Source: Anaerolineales bacterium UBA2181 (GTDB lineage: Bacteria > Chloroflexota > Anaerolineae > Promineifilales > UBA4811). Taken from it: a stretch of 64,000 nt of DNA. Positions 40,907-50,500 of this stretch are shown one piece after another (the stretch's first letter is position 1; every line of letters begins with the position of its first letter). Made by a program: the position numbers and the translations under genes. Location: the NCBI GenBank assembly GCA_002328075.1, contig DCVT01000018.1, positions 1 through 64,000 on the forward strand, read 5' to 3'. The notes below the pieces were generated by a model. The model saw only the letters and a program-made list of their open reading frames with translations. It was not told the origin of the DNA and did no database searches.

Positions 40907-42081
40907 GGTCCTGGCGGCTATTGCTGCTCTGCCTGGCAGCCCTGGTCGTGGCCGGCGCGGGTGCGCTGGTGCTGACTCGGTTGCCAGGGCCAACTCCGCC
41001 GGAGGATACGCCGAGTCCCCCCACCGAGGCTCCTCCGCAGCGGCTGGTGCCTACTCCCACCGGCGAGCACCGCTGGACGCCGGTGCCGGCCGACCCGGTT
41101 CCCTCGGTGCCTGTCCCCACCAGTCCCCCGACGGTCCCGCCGGCGCTGCCGACCGTGGAACTCCCGTGGCAGGTTCCTCCGGATGATCGGTGGCGGTTTG
41201 GGGCGGTGGATCGGCTGAGCGACCTTGTCTCCTATGACGTGGCCGCGCTGGGCCTGGGCTGGGCGCTCACCGGGGTGGGCGACCGGCCGGCGCCGGCCGG
41301 AATCGAGTTGGTTTACCTGGTGGGTGTGCACGGCGACACAATCACCGACCGCACCGACGGGCTGGCCGAGTTCATCCGCAGCCGGCCGGGCGCGCTCTGG
41401 CAGGTGGGAAACGAGCCGGATGTGTCCTGGCAGGCCAACTGCACCCCGGAGCAGTACGCCCGGGTCTACGGAGCGCTTTATCGGTTGATCAAAGCGGCTG
41501 ATCCCTCGGCCCGCGTGGCGGCCGGCGCGGTTTCGCAACCAACACCGCTTCGCCGGCGTTACCTGGACGCTGTGTTGGGCGCATACCGGCGGGAGTACGG
41601 CGATGCGATGCCGGTGGACGTGTGGACGGTTCATGGTGCGCTGGTTCGGGAGGAACCCGATCAGTGGGGGGTGGGCATCCCGCCCGGAATGGACGGCCAG
41701 CCGGGCGAGCTGTTGGAGGTGCAGGACAATGACCGGCTGGACCTCTTTCAGCAGCACCTGGCGGATTTTCGCGTTTGGATGCGCGACCGGGGCTACCGGG
41801 ACCGGCCGTTGGTGGTCACCGAATTCAGCATCTTGATGCCGTTCAGCTATGGCTTTTACACCCCCCGCGTGGGAGCCTTTATGACCGGCGCCTTTGATTG
41901 GATGCTCACGGCGACCTCCCCGGAGACCGGTTACCCGGCTGATGGCAACCGGCTGGTCCAGCGGTGGGCCTGGTATGCCATCGCGGCGGCCGATTATCCC
42001 ACCGGCAATCTGTTTCATCCCGAATCTCACCAGATGACACCCCTCGGCCGGATATATGCCGACTATCTGGCCGGTCGATAG
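40903..42081 (+). CDS. Exported clan GH-A-like glycoside hydrolase candidate
   Basis: This is a 392-aa exported or membrane-anchored protein: one N-terminal helix (LLLLCLAALVVAGAGALVL), a Pro/Thr-rich spacer of about 60 residues, then a TIM-barrel-like domain. Two Glu contexts fit clan GH-A retaining hydrolases: E171 in WQVGNEPD (acid/base) and E307 in LVVTEFSI (nucleophile). They lie 136 residues apart, as usual for such barrels. No particular GH family is recognised, so it may be a new branch or a non-catalytic relative. It is translationally coupled to the GT4 gene and may trim the product of the cluster. Copy seven of the TGTGC repeat lies inside it at 41324-41341. Confidence 0.75.
   Translation: MRSWRLLLLCLAALVVAGAGALVLTRLPGPTPPEDTPSPPTEAPPQRLVPTPTGEHRWTPVPADPVPSVPVPTSPPTVPPALPTVELPWQVPPDDRWRFGAVDRLSDLVSYDVAALGLGWALTGVGDRPAPAGIELVYLVGVHGDTITDRTDGLAEFIRSRPGALWQVGNEPDVSWQANCTPEQYARVYGALYRLIKAADPSARVAAGAVSQPTPLRRRYLDAVLGAYRREYGDAMPVDVWTVHGALVREEPDQWGVGIPPGMDGQPGELLEVQDNDRLDLFQQHLADFRVWMRDRGYRDRPLVVTEFSILMPFSYGFYTPRVGAFMTGAFDWMLTATSPETGYPADGNRLVQRWAWYAIAAADYPTGNLFHPESHQMTPLGRIYADYLAGR
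41324..41341 (+). repeat. Intragenic copy of the TGTGC-N3-GCGACACA repeat
   Basis: GTGTGCACGGCGACACAA lies inside the GH-A-like gene, coding VHGDT. Because it is in coding sequence it may be a chance match, but it agrees with the intergenic copies at every conserved position. Confidence 0.4.
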
Positions 42082-42107
42082 CGCCATCACCACCGACGGA
42101 GTCCAAG

Positions 42108-43298
42108 ATGCACTATACCCCCCGATCCGAACTCGACCAGCGCATTGCCCGCTTGCGGGCTCAGCTCGTGTCGGCCGATTGCGACGGCGCGCTCATCCTG
42201 CAGAATGCGGACCTCTTTTACCTGAGCGGCACGGCGCAGCAATCCCACCTGTATGTCCCGGCCGACGGCCACCCGCTGCTCATGACCCGCAAGAGCCACG
42301 CGCGCGCCCGCCTCGAGTCCGCGCTGGAGTCCGTGGTCCCGCTGCGGAGCCCGCGCCAGCTGCTGCACCTGATCGCCGAGCATGGGCTGGCCCGGCCGCG
42401 CCGCGTGGCCATGGAGCTGGACGTCCTGCCGGTCAATCCATTCCGCATGTACCAGCAGTTGCTGCCCGGCGTGGAGATCGTGGACTGCTCAGCAGCGCTC
42501 CGGCAGCTCCGGGCGGTCAAATCGGCCTACGAGCTGGCGCTGATCCGTCGTACTGCCGAGCAATCCGAGGTGGTATACCGGGCGGTGCCGGATCTGTTGC
42601 GCGAAGGGATGACCGAGCTGGACCTGGCCGGCCAGTTGGAGGCGGTATCGCGCCGCGCAGGCAACCAGGGAGTGGTGCATATGCGCAATTGGAACAGCGA
42701 GATCTTTTATGGCCACCTCCTGTCCGGTGCCAACGCGGCCGTTCCCAGTTTTATGGACGCGCCCACGGCCGGCCCGGGTGTCAACCCGGCCATCGCCCAG
42801 GGAGCCAACGACAAGCCCATCCGGGCCGGCGAGCCGGTGTTGATTGACTATCTATTCGCCTCGGAAGGTTACCTGGTGGATCAGACCCGGATCTATGTCA
42901 TCGGCGAGCTTCCGGCTGACCTGCACGACGCCCACCGGGCGATGTTGGCCGTCCAGGCCGCCGTGGTGGACGCGGCCCGGCCGGGGGTGGACGGCGCAGC
43001 GCTCTGGCAATTGGCGGCCGAGGTCGCCGCGAATTGGGGCGTCCAGGACCACTTTATGGGATACGGGGACGACCGGGTCCGCTTTGTCGGGCATGGTGTC
43101 GGCCTGGAATTGGACGAGCTGCCGGTCCTGGCCGAAGGACAGACAACTCCGCTGGAGGAAGGGATGGTGGTGGCGCTGGAGCCGAAATGCATCTTTCCCG
43201 GCCGGGGGGTGGTGGGGATCGAGAATACCCACGTGGTCACGCCGGCCGGACTCGAGCGGTTGACCAGGCTGCCTGACGACGTCGTTTCTCTGAGCTGA
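42108..43298 (+). CDS. M24-family Xaa-Pro aminopeptidase-like protein
   Basis: This is a 396-aa metallopeptidase with a creatinase-like N-terminal domain (RIARLRAQLVSADCDGALILQNADLFYLSGTAQ) and a pita-bread M24 domain. All five metal ligands are visible in order: Asp in VLIDYLF, Asp in VDQTRIY, His in GHGVGLELDE, Glu in VALEPK and Glu in GIENTHVV. The HMRNWNSEIFYGHLLSG stretch is typical of the prolidase branch. It would release N-terminal residues before proline. The ATG at 42108 (MHYTPRSELDQ) starts 26 bp after the GH-like gene. It fits with other peptide-using genes in the window. Confidence 0.93.
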   Translation: MHYTPRSELDQRIARLRAQLVSADCDGALILQNADLFYLSGTAQQSHLYVPADGHPLLMTRKSHARARLESALESVVPLRSPRQLLHLIAEHGLARPRRVAMELDVLPVNPFRMYQQLLPGVEIVDCSAALRQLRAVKSAYELALIRRTAEQSEVVYRAVPDLLREGMTELDLAGQLEAVSRRAGNQGVVHMRNWNSEIFYGHLLSGANAAVPSFMDAPTAGPGVNPAIAQGANDKPIRAGEPVLIDYLFASEGYLVDQTRIYVIGELPADLHDAHRAMLAVQAAVVDAARPGVDGAALWQLAAEVAANWGVQDHFMGYGDDRVRFVGHGVGLELDELPVLAEGQTTPLEEGMVVALEPKCIFPGRGVVGIENTHVVTPAGLERLTRLPDDVVSLS

Positions 43299-43452
43299 TC
43301 GGGCGGCCGGGGGGTGGGGCGCCGGGCCGGCGTCGTGGTTCCAGTCATGGGCGCGGCGCCGGACCTTCTTCGAACAGCAGCTCCAGGACTATACGCGCGT
43401 TGCGCCATCTGTTATGATTTGCGCCGACTAGTGGTCTCCAAGGAAGTTGTCG

Positions 43453-45102
43453 ATGCAAAAGTCAAGAAAGCGATGGCCCTGGTTGGTGCTGGTGTTGCTG
43501 CTGGCCGCCGGGGCGGTGGTTGGGGGGCGGGCACTCAAGATGCGGCAGGCGGCCGCCACCGATGCCTCGGCGGGCGAGGTGGTGACCGTTTCGGCGGGTG
43601 ATCTGGCGGCTGTTGCCAGCTCCAGCGGCCGTTTGCTGGCCCAGCGGAGCGCAACGCTGGCGTTGCCGCTGGCCGGCCGGGTGGAAGCGGTGTACGTCCG
43701 CGTCGGTGACCTGGTCCGGGAGGGGGATTTGCTGGTGCAGACCGAATCCGGCGCGCTGCAGCGGGCCTATCGGACCGCGGAGCAGAACCTGGTAATCCAG
43801 CAGTCGACCCTGGCCGAGATGCAGACCGGCGCGGCGCCGGAGGAGATTGCGGCTGCTCAGGCGGCAGTGGACAGCGCCCAGGCGCAGGTGGACCAGTTGC
43901 TGGCGGGCCCTCGGCCGATGGAGGTGGCGGCAGCCGCGGCCAGCTTGCGCGCGGCCGAAGCCTCGCTCACGGCATCGGCCCGACAGCGGGATCAGCTTGT
44001 CACGGCCGTGGGGGACTCGGAGCTGGCCGCGGCGCAGGCGCAACTGATTCAGGCTGAGCTGGCCTGGAGACAGGCGCGGGACGCGCACGATGCGACCATG
44101 CGCTGTTTTGAAGGCCCCACCGGCGAGGAGGTCTGTCCCGGATTGGGCCGGGCGGAGGAGCAGGCTCGGTACGGATTGGCCATCGCCGAAAAGAACCTGG
44201 AGGCCGCTCAGGCTCAGCTGGAGCGACTGCAGGCCGGTCCGGACGCCAATCAACTGGCGGCGGCCAACGCCAACGTCGCCGCCGTCAGCGCCCAACGCGA
44301 CGGCGCTCAAGCGCAGGTCGACCTGCTCCTGGCCGGAGCAACCGGGTCCCAAATTGCCGCCGCTCGGGCCCAGTTGGCCCAGGCCCAGGCCAGCCTGGCG
44401 GCGCTCCGCGAGGGCGTATCGGCCGAGCGGCTGGCCATCACCCAGGCCCAGGTCGAGTTGGCGCGGATCGGCCTGGAAGATGCGCTGGACAACCTGACCA
44501 AGACCTCGCTGGTTGCCCCTTTCGACGGGATGGTCACCGCGGTCTATGTCAGCCCGGGCGAGCTGGCCAGCGGCCCGGCGGTCGAGCTGGTGGACACCGA
44601 CAGCCTCGAGGTGGTTCTCAACGTGGATGAAGTCGATATTGGTCAGATAGCGGTCGGGCAAGAGGCCGTTGTCACCCTGGAGACCTGGCCCGACCAACCG
44701 GTGACCGGGGTGGTGATCTCCATTGCACCCAAGGCTCAGACAGCACTCGAGATCGTCACCTACGAGGTGCACCTGAGCCTGCAACCGCATGACCTGCCGG
44801 TGCTCACCGGCATGACGGCCAATGCAGAATTGGTCACTGCCAACCGAATTGGGGTGCTGTTGGTGCCCAATCGGGCCATCATCGCCGACCGTCAAGCGGG
44901 CAAGTACTATGTGGATCGGCTGGCGGCCGATGGCGCCGTCGAGCGCGTCCAGGTAGTCATTGGTCTGCGCGATAGCCGGTACACCGAGATTCTGAACGGC
45001 ATCCAGGAGGGCGAGCGGGTGGTCGTCGGCGGGGACCAGGGACAGAGCCTGCTGGATTTTGGCCAGGGCAGCCCAACCGGGTTCCGGGAGCTTCGCCGGT
45101 GA
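43453..45102 (+). CDS. MacA/HlyD-type periplasmic adaptor protein
   Basis: This is a 549-aa membrane-fusion adaptor. An N-terminal anchor ([17 protein letters not shown]) is followed by a lipoyl-like half ([26 protein letters not shown]). A very long Ala/Gln-rich coiled coil of four or more helical repeats ([33 protein letters not shown]) leads to the second lipoyl half ([23 protein letters not shown]), then beta-barrel and membrane-proximal domains. The hairpin is longer than in typical MacA. The ATG has AAGG upstream; a TTG at 43447 is in frame. It overlaps the ATPase gene by GTGA. It partners the ATPase and permease below in an efflux or lipid/peptide export system. Confidence 0.92.
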   Translation: MQKSRKRWPWLVLVLLLAAGAVVGGRALKMRQAAATDASAGEVVTVSAGDLAAVASSSGRLLAQRSATLALPLAGRVEAVYVRVGDLVREGDLLVQTESGALQRAYRTAEQNLVIQQSTLAEMQTGAAPEEIAAAQAAVDSAQAQVDQLLAGPRPMEVAAAAASLRAAEASLTASARQRDQLVTAVGDSELAAAQAQLIQAELAWRQARDAHDATMRCFEGPTGEEVCPGLGRAEEQARYGLAIAEKNLEAAQAQLERLQAGPDANQLAAANANVAAVSAQRDGAQAQVDLLLAGATGSQIAAARAQLAQAQASLAALREGVSAERLAITQAQVELARIGLEDALDNLTKTSLVAPFDGMVTAVYVSPGELASGPAVELVDTDSLEVVLNVDEVDIGQIAVGQEAVVTLETWPDQPVTGVVISIAPKAQTALEIVTYEVHLSLQPHDLPVLTGMTANAELVTANRIGVLLVPNRAIIADRQAGKYYVDRLAADGAVERVQVVIGLRDSRYTEILNGIQEGERVVVGGDQGQSLLDFGQGSPTGFRELRR

Positions 45103-45815
45103 TCGAGCTGGAGAACCTGACCAAGGTCTACCATATGGGCAACCAGGAGGTTCACGCGCTGCGCGGCGTGAGCCTGACGGTCCACGACGGCGAGTTTGTG
45201 GCCATCATGGGACCCTCGGGCTCGGGCAAGAGCACGCTCATGAACATGATCGGCTGCCTGGACCAGCCCACCAGTGGGGTCTACCGGCTGGACGGCACGG
45301 ACGTGAGCGACATGTCGGATGACGGGCTGGCCCAGGTGCGCAACCGGCGGATCGGGTTCGTCTTTCAGGTGTACAACCTGCTGCCGCGCACCCCGGCCGT
45401 CAAGCAGGTGGAGCTTCCCCTCATGTATGCGGGCGTGGGCCGGCGGGAGCGAAGGAAGCGAGCCGAGGAGGCGTTGCACCAGGTCGGTCTGGCCGACCGC
45501 ATGGACCACCGGCCGGACGAGCTTTCCGGCGGGCAGCAGCAGCGGGTGGCCATCGCCCGCGCTCTGGTGAACTCGCCCAGCCTCATCCTGGCCGACGAGC
45601 CCACCGGTAACCTGGATAGCGCCACGGGAGCCGAGATTCTGCGCATCTTTGGTCAACTGAATTCCCAGGGCATCACGGTTGCGCTGGTTACCCATGATCC
45701 CGACGTCGCTGCCTTTACCCGGCGCCGGCTGATACTGCGTGATGGGTTGGTGGTCCAAGATCGATGGAACGGCGATCAGCCCGCGACGCACGGGGTGAGT
45801 CATGGATCTGACTGA
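45099..45815 (+). CDS. ABC transporter ATPase, MacB/LolD type
   Basis: This is a 238-aa nucleotide-binding subunit. Walker [11 protein letters not shown]-loop [26 protein letters not shown], signature [15 protein letters not shown], Walker [14 protein letters not shown] and H-loop VALVTHDPD are all intact. The YxMGNxEVxALRGVS opening (here [15 protein letters not shown]) is characteristic of the MacB/LolD branch. The GTG start overlaps the adaptor stop; the permease ATG lies 14 bp before its stop. All three genes are translationally coupled. Confidence 0.96.
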   Translation: MIELENLTKVYHMGNQEVHALRGVSLTVHDGEFVAIMGPSGSGKSTLMNMIGCLDQPTSGVYRLDGTDVSDMSDDGLAQVRNRRIGFVFQVYNLLPRTPAVKQVELPLMYAGVGRRERRKRAEEALHQVGLADRMDHRPDELSGGQQQRVAIARALVNSPSLILADEPTGNLDSATGAEILRIFGQLNSQGITVALVTHDPDVAAFTRRRLILRDGLVVQDRWNGDQPATHGVSHGSD

Positions 45816-47025
45816 AAGCTTTCGCACTGCAGTCGAGAGCCTGCAAACCAACAAGCTGCGGGCCGGTCTGACGATGTTGGGCGTGATCATCGGCGTGGCG
45901 GCGGTGATTGCGCTCCTATCGGTGGGAAACGGCGTCAACGCAGCGGTCGAGGAGCAGGTGCGCGCGATAGGCTCCAACCTGATCACCGTGCTCACCGACT
46001 CGGAAAAGAGCGGCGGCTATCCTGCCCTTTCGCTGGCGGATGTCAATGCGCTAGCCGACCCCTACAACGCGCCGGCGGTGGTCCAAGTTGCGGCTATGTT
46101 GCAGGGATCGGCCCAGGTGACGTTCGGCGGCCGCGAAAAGGCCGCAGCGATCAATGGCGTCACCGCCAACTATCTGGATGTCCGCAACCAAAAGCTGGCG
46201 TTCGGCAGTGATTTCACCATCGCCGATATCGACAACCAGGCCCGGGTGGCGATTCTGGGTTGGGAAGTGCACCAAAAGCTCTTCCCGGATGACGAATACC
46301 CGATTGGAGAGACGGTCAAAATCCGCGGCACATCCTATCAGGTGATCGGTGTGCTGAAGAGCCAGGGGGCGATGGGATTCGCCAGCGCCGATGACCAGGT
46401 GTATGTCCCCATCACCACTGCTCAGGTTCGGCTGTTTCCCCGGCGCACGCGTGACGGCGCGCGCGCGGTCGGCGCCATCATGGTACAGGCCGTGAGTGAG
46501 GATCAGATGGATCTGGCCTCCGAGCAAATCCGCAGCATCCTGCGGGAGCAGCACGGCATTGCCTATCAGGCGGACGACGACTTTACCATTCTCAGCCAGA
46601 AAGAGATCCTGGAGGTTTTTGGCGTCCTGACCGGTGTGCTCACCATCTTTCTCGGATCCATCGCCGGCATTTCGCTGGTGGTCGGCGGTATCGGGATCAT
46701 GAACATCATGTTGGTGAGCGTCACCGAGCGGACGCGGGAGATCGGAATCCGCAAGGCGGTGGGGGCGCTGCGGCGCGACATTCTGGCCCAGTTCCTCATC
46801 GAATCCCTGGTGTTGGGGCTCAGTGGCGGTGCGTTGGGAGTCGTGCTGGGGGCAACTACCGCGGCCGTGATCGACCGGCTCTCGGCCGATCTGACTCCGG
46901 TGCTGGATGTCGGCACCGTCGCCATGGCCACCGGATTTGCCGCCGGCGTCGGGCTGATCTTTGGCATCTACCCTGCCTGGCGCGCCGCCAGCCTACGGCC
47001 CATCGAGGCGCTCCGCTACGAGTGA
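45802..47025 (+). CDS. ABC permease, MacB/FtsX type
   Basis: This is a 407-aa permease with four helices. An N-terminal helix ([20 protein letters not shown]) precedes a large extracytoplasmic MacB_PCD domain (about residues 45-280), and a C-terminal FtsX core of three helices follows ([31 protein letters not shown]). The [10 protein letters not shown] coupling motif contacts the ATPase. With adaptor and ATPase it makes a mechanotransmission-type ABC system; the cargo (antibiotic, peptide or lipoprotein) is unknown. No outer-membrane TolC partner is near, as expected for a lineage thought to lack a typical outer membrane. Confidence 0.95.
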   Translation: MDLTESFRTAVESLQTNKLRAGLTMLGVIIGVAAVIALLSVGNGVNAAVEEQVRAIGSNLITVLTDSEKSGGYPALSLADVNALADPYNAPAVVQVAAMLQGSAQVTFGGREKAAAINGVTANYLDVRNQKLAFGSDFTIADIDNQARVAILGWEVHQKLFPDDEYPIGETVKIRGTSYQVIGVLKSQGAMGFASADDQVYVPITTAQVRLFPRRTRDGARAVGAIMVQAVSEDQMDLASEQIRSILREQHGIAYQADDDFTILSQKEILEVFGVLTGVLTIFLGSIAGISLVVGGIGIMNIMLVSVTERTREIGIRKAVGALRRDILAQFLIESLVLGLSGGALGVVLGATTAAVIDRLSADLTPVLDVGTVAMATGFAAGVGLIFGIYPAWRAASLRPIEALRYE

Positions 47026-47583
47026 TCCGCCCCCGTCAGCCCGGTCGGCTGGGTCTGGAGCCCGCGATTCTCCTGTCCGGCCGATGGCGCCTGTCTTTAG
47101 GGAGCAAACGGCTCACCTGGACGCTGATCCTGGCGATCCGGTTGTCTGGGACAGGTGGACTGGCCAAATGGGTTGCGCGCTTGACCGTTTTTGGTGTACA
47201 ATACGGTAGCAAAGTTGGCGCCGCGAAGGGGCGTCCGATAGGCCCGTTTGTTGCCGGTTTCATTGCCTGGTGTGCAGCAGGCCGCAGAGTCATGAATCTG
47301 AACCGGCGGCTTATATCCGGCGGCAGCAGAAACGTTGTCTGGGAGTCAATGACGGTGTCGGAGCGTGCGGTTCACCGCTGCCTTGGGCGCTTGAGTGCCG
47401 CATTGGTTCCTGCCAACCGATTTCATCCAGCCGCCTGGCCCTGTGATGGGGGTGTGTCTTTTCGTTTGGTTGCAGCCGAGTCGCCGTTGCGTGGTTGTGA
47501 GGGAAAGGAGGGCGCGTAGCTGAACATTGAACTCTGTGGGGTGTCACGGTCTGTTTCCGACTTTTCTATCAAGGAGAGACTGC
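47026..47583 (+). other. Long non-coding leader upstream of the first giant subtilase
   Basis: These 558 bp carry no convincing gene. A promoter candidate is TTGCGC (47173-47178), 18 bp, then TACAAT (47197-47202), which would give a leader of about 375 nt. Several GC-rich self-complementary segments (for example CCGGCGGCTTATATCCGGCGG) could fold, but I recognise no known riboswitch class. The ribosome site AAGGAGAG lies just before the gene. Confidence 0.5.
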
Positions 47584-50500
47584 ATGAGAACTAAACCATT
47601 CAAACTATTTTCGCTGGTCATGGCGTTTGTGCTGCTGGTCCCGATGGTGGTGACGGCTCAGACACCGAACGAACGGGCACCGGAAGCGGCGCAAGCCGAC
47701 GTGACCGCCAAGCGGGCGCCTGTGCCCGCCGAGCCGACCAAGGAGGAGGTTGCCAGCCAGCCGGCCCCGCAGGTCCAGGTCGAAGAGCCGGCTGCCAAAC
47801 GCACCTACCAGGATGTTTCGGCCAAACTGGATTCCTACCTGCAGAATAAGCTGCAGGGCCTGGGACTGATCCAGCCGGTTCCGCAGGGCACCCCGGCAGC
47901 CGCCGTGGCCGGCGAACCCATTCTGGTCAACATTGTGGCGGCGTTTCAGGAAAAAGCTGGCCAGGAGAGTTTGGTCGACAAGATCCGGCCTTATTTCGTG
48001 GACGGCAAGCTGTATGTGGAGCCTGCGCATCCCAAGGAAGACCTGGGTCTGCGGTTGATGGCCGGGGTCATTCTGCCGTCCAATCTGGTCAAGGTCGCGT
48101 CCTTTGACGCGGTCAAGATGATCTACTCCACCGAAATCCAGCGCGCCGAGCCGGACGTCTACCCGGCGGATGCTGCCCCGGAGTCGGTGGTCTTTGGACC
48201 GGATGACTGGGCCAAGCTGCGCGACAAAGCGGCCGAAACCCGCGGCGCCGACATCCCCTGGAGCGACGCCAAGGCATTTGGCGACGGTCGTGATCCGGTC
48301 GGCGTCGATGACTGGTTCGAGGCCAGCGTTGACGGCCCGCACAAGGCAGAAGCTGCCTGGAACCGCGGCTTTACCGGCGAGGGGGTCAACATCTCGGTGA
48401 TCGACGATGGTGTGGACTTTGCCCACCCGGACCTGATGGGCACCCACAAGATCTACGAGGGCAATGACTACTGGGATCCCTATTCGCCGTCTCCCTATAA
48501 CGGCTGGCCCTACATCATGGATCCCTTTACCATGCGGGCCTACTTTTACGAGACCTACTTTGGGTCCGCGGCTCCGGCATATATCTCTCAGAGCTTTGGC
48601 GGCACCACCTACATGGACACCAGCTACACCCCGTCGCTGACCCAGTGTGGGCCCGCCATGTTGTGCTTTCATTACACGCCCTGGATCGATTATGGCACTC
48701 GCGGGTATCAGCACACCTACGTCATTAACCCGACCATGACCAAGAGCGGCGTGGTCCACGTGGGCACCCACACCGACGAAAGTCTGCGGGACTATGTCTG
48801 GGGAGAAAAGGTGGCGGTCCTGGTGACCGATCCCAACGTGGCGGGGGTCTATGACACCGTGTACGTGGACCTGGACGACGACTATGACTTTCGCGATGAA
48901 AAGCCGGTGACCAAGGCGGACCTGGCGAATCTGGCTGCCACCTACAACAACCCGGTGGCCTATCGGGACATGACCGACGACGGCAAGGCCGATCTTTCCG
49001 GCGGCTTGCTCTACTTTATCGCCGACGGCGAACTCTATCCGCCCGCCTTTGAGTGGCTGTATGCACCCAATTTGATGGGCATGGAGCCGCCGGGCAACGG
49101 CGACCTGATCGCGATGCACGGTCCATGGGACAGCGGTTACAGCCATGGCACCAACTGCGCCTCCAACGCCGTCTCCAACGGCGTCGCCGACGGCATGCTG
49201 CCTGCGTTCCAGAACCTGGACGGCACGGGCAAACCGAGCGGCGCGGTCAAGGGAATGGCGCCGGATGCCGGCCTGGTGGCGATGAACAACGGCTGGTACT
49301 ACTCGGGCTACCTCAACGCCCGCGATGCGTACATGCTGGCCGCCCTCGGGTATGACGGCGTTGACCAGTATGGCTGGCACTGGTGGTACGGCGAAGATTT
49401 CGAGGATAGCGACACCATCGTGGCAACCTCCAACTCCTATGGCTTTAGCGAGGAGTTCAACGACGGGTTCGACTATACCGGTCAATTCGTCGTTCAGGTA
49501 CAGCGGTGGTTCGGTCAGTACCTCCAGTTCCTGTTCTCAACCGGCAACGGCGCCCCGGGGTATGGCACGGTGGCACCGCCCAGCCCGGCGCTGGGCATTG
49601 CCGTCGGCGCGTCCACCGAGTACGGCTCCACCGGGTGGGACACCATCACCAACACCGACCAGATCATGTTCAACGACGTGGCTGCCTTTTCCAACGCCGG
49701 GCCGGGCGCCCGGGGCGGCGCCGGGGTGGACGTGTTGGCCGGTGGCGCGTATGCGGCCGGATCGGAAGAGTTGAACTACTACTCGCCGGGCATGTACGGC
49801 ATCCTGGACGGCAACGTCTCCTGGGACGACTGGGGCGGCACCAGCCGGTCCGCGCCCACCGCTCTGGGAGTGTACGCCCTGATGGCGCAGGCCTACAAGG
49901 CCAATCACGAACAGTGGCCGACCCACGAGGTGGGCAAGGCGCTCTTTATGTCCAGCGCGACCGACATCAACTATGACGTCTTTAAGCAGGGCGCCGGCTC
50001 GGTCAACGCCGACATCGCCACCCTGGTGGCCAGCGGCGAATACGGCGTCTATATGGGGGCGGATTCCGCCAGCTGGGATCCCGGCGATTTTCGCGGGGTG
50101 GATTACCCGGGGTTTGCCCACGTGGTGTACCCCGGGGACACGTGGAGCAAAGAGTTCACCATCGTCAACGACAGCCAGGAATACGTCTATGTGGATGTCC
50201 AGGACTCCTATCTCCAGTTGATCCACACGGCCGAGTTGTCGCTGACCGTCACGCCGGCGATGAAGGCCGCCGAAACCGCCGACAACTTTTACAAGGCGTT
50301 CGACTACTTTATCCCCATCACGGCCACATTGGGCCATAATGACGCCTGGTACAACGTGCCGATTCCAGAGGGCACCGACCTGATGGTGGTCCGCCAGATC
50401 TTCCCGTTCAACGAGTTCGATCGGAACGGCGACAACGTCTGGGACGCACGGTACTACCTGATGGTCTACAACTGGAAGGACCAGGACGACGACGGATTGG

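Noticed and set aside
41964..42107. Upstream extension of the M24 peptidase gene
   Set aside because: It overlaps the end of the GH-A-like gene and reads as low-complexity shadow sequence.
47022..47519. A 165-codon open frame after the MacB-type permease gene
   Set aside because: It starts by overlapping the previous stop, has Arg/Gly/Ala-heavy composition, no ribosome site or recognisable motif, and would be the leader of the next gene. Long stop-free frames are common at this GC content.
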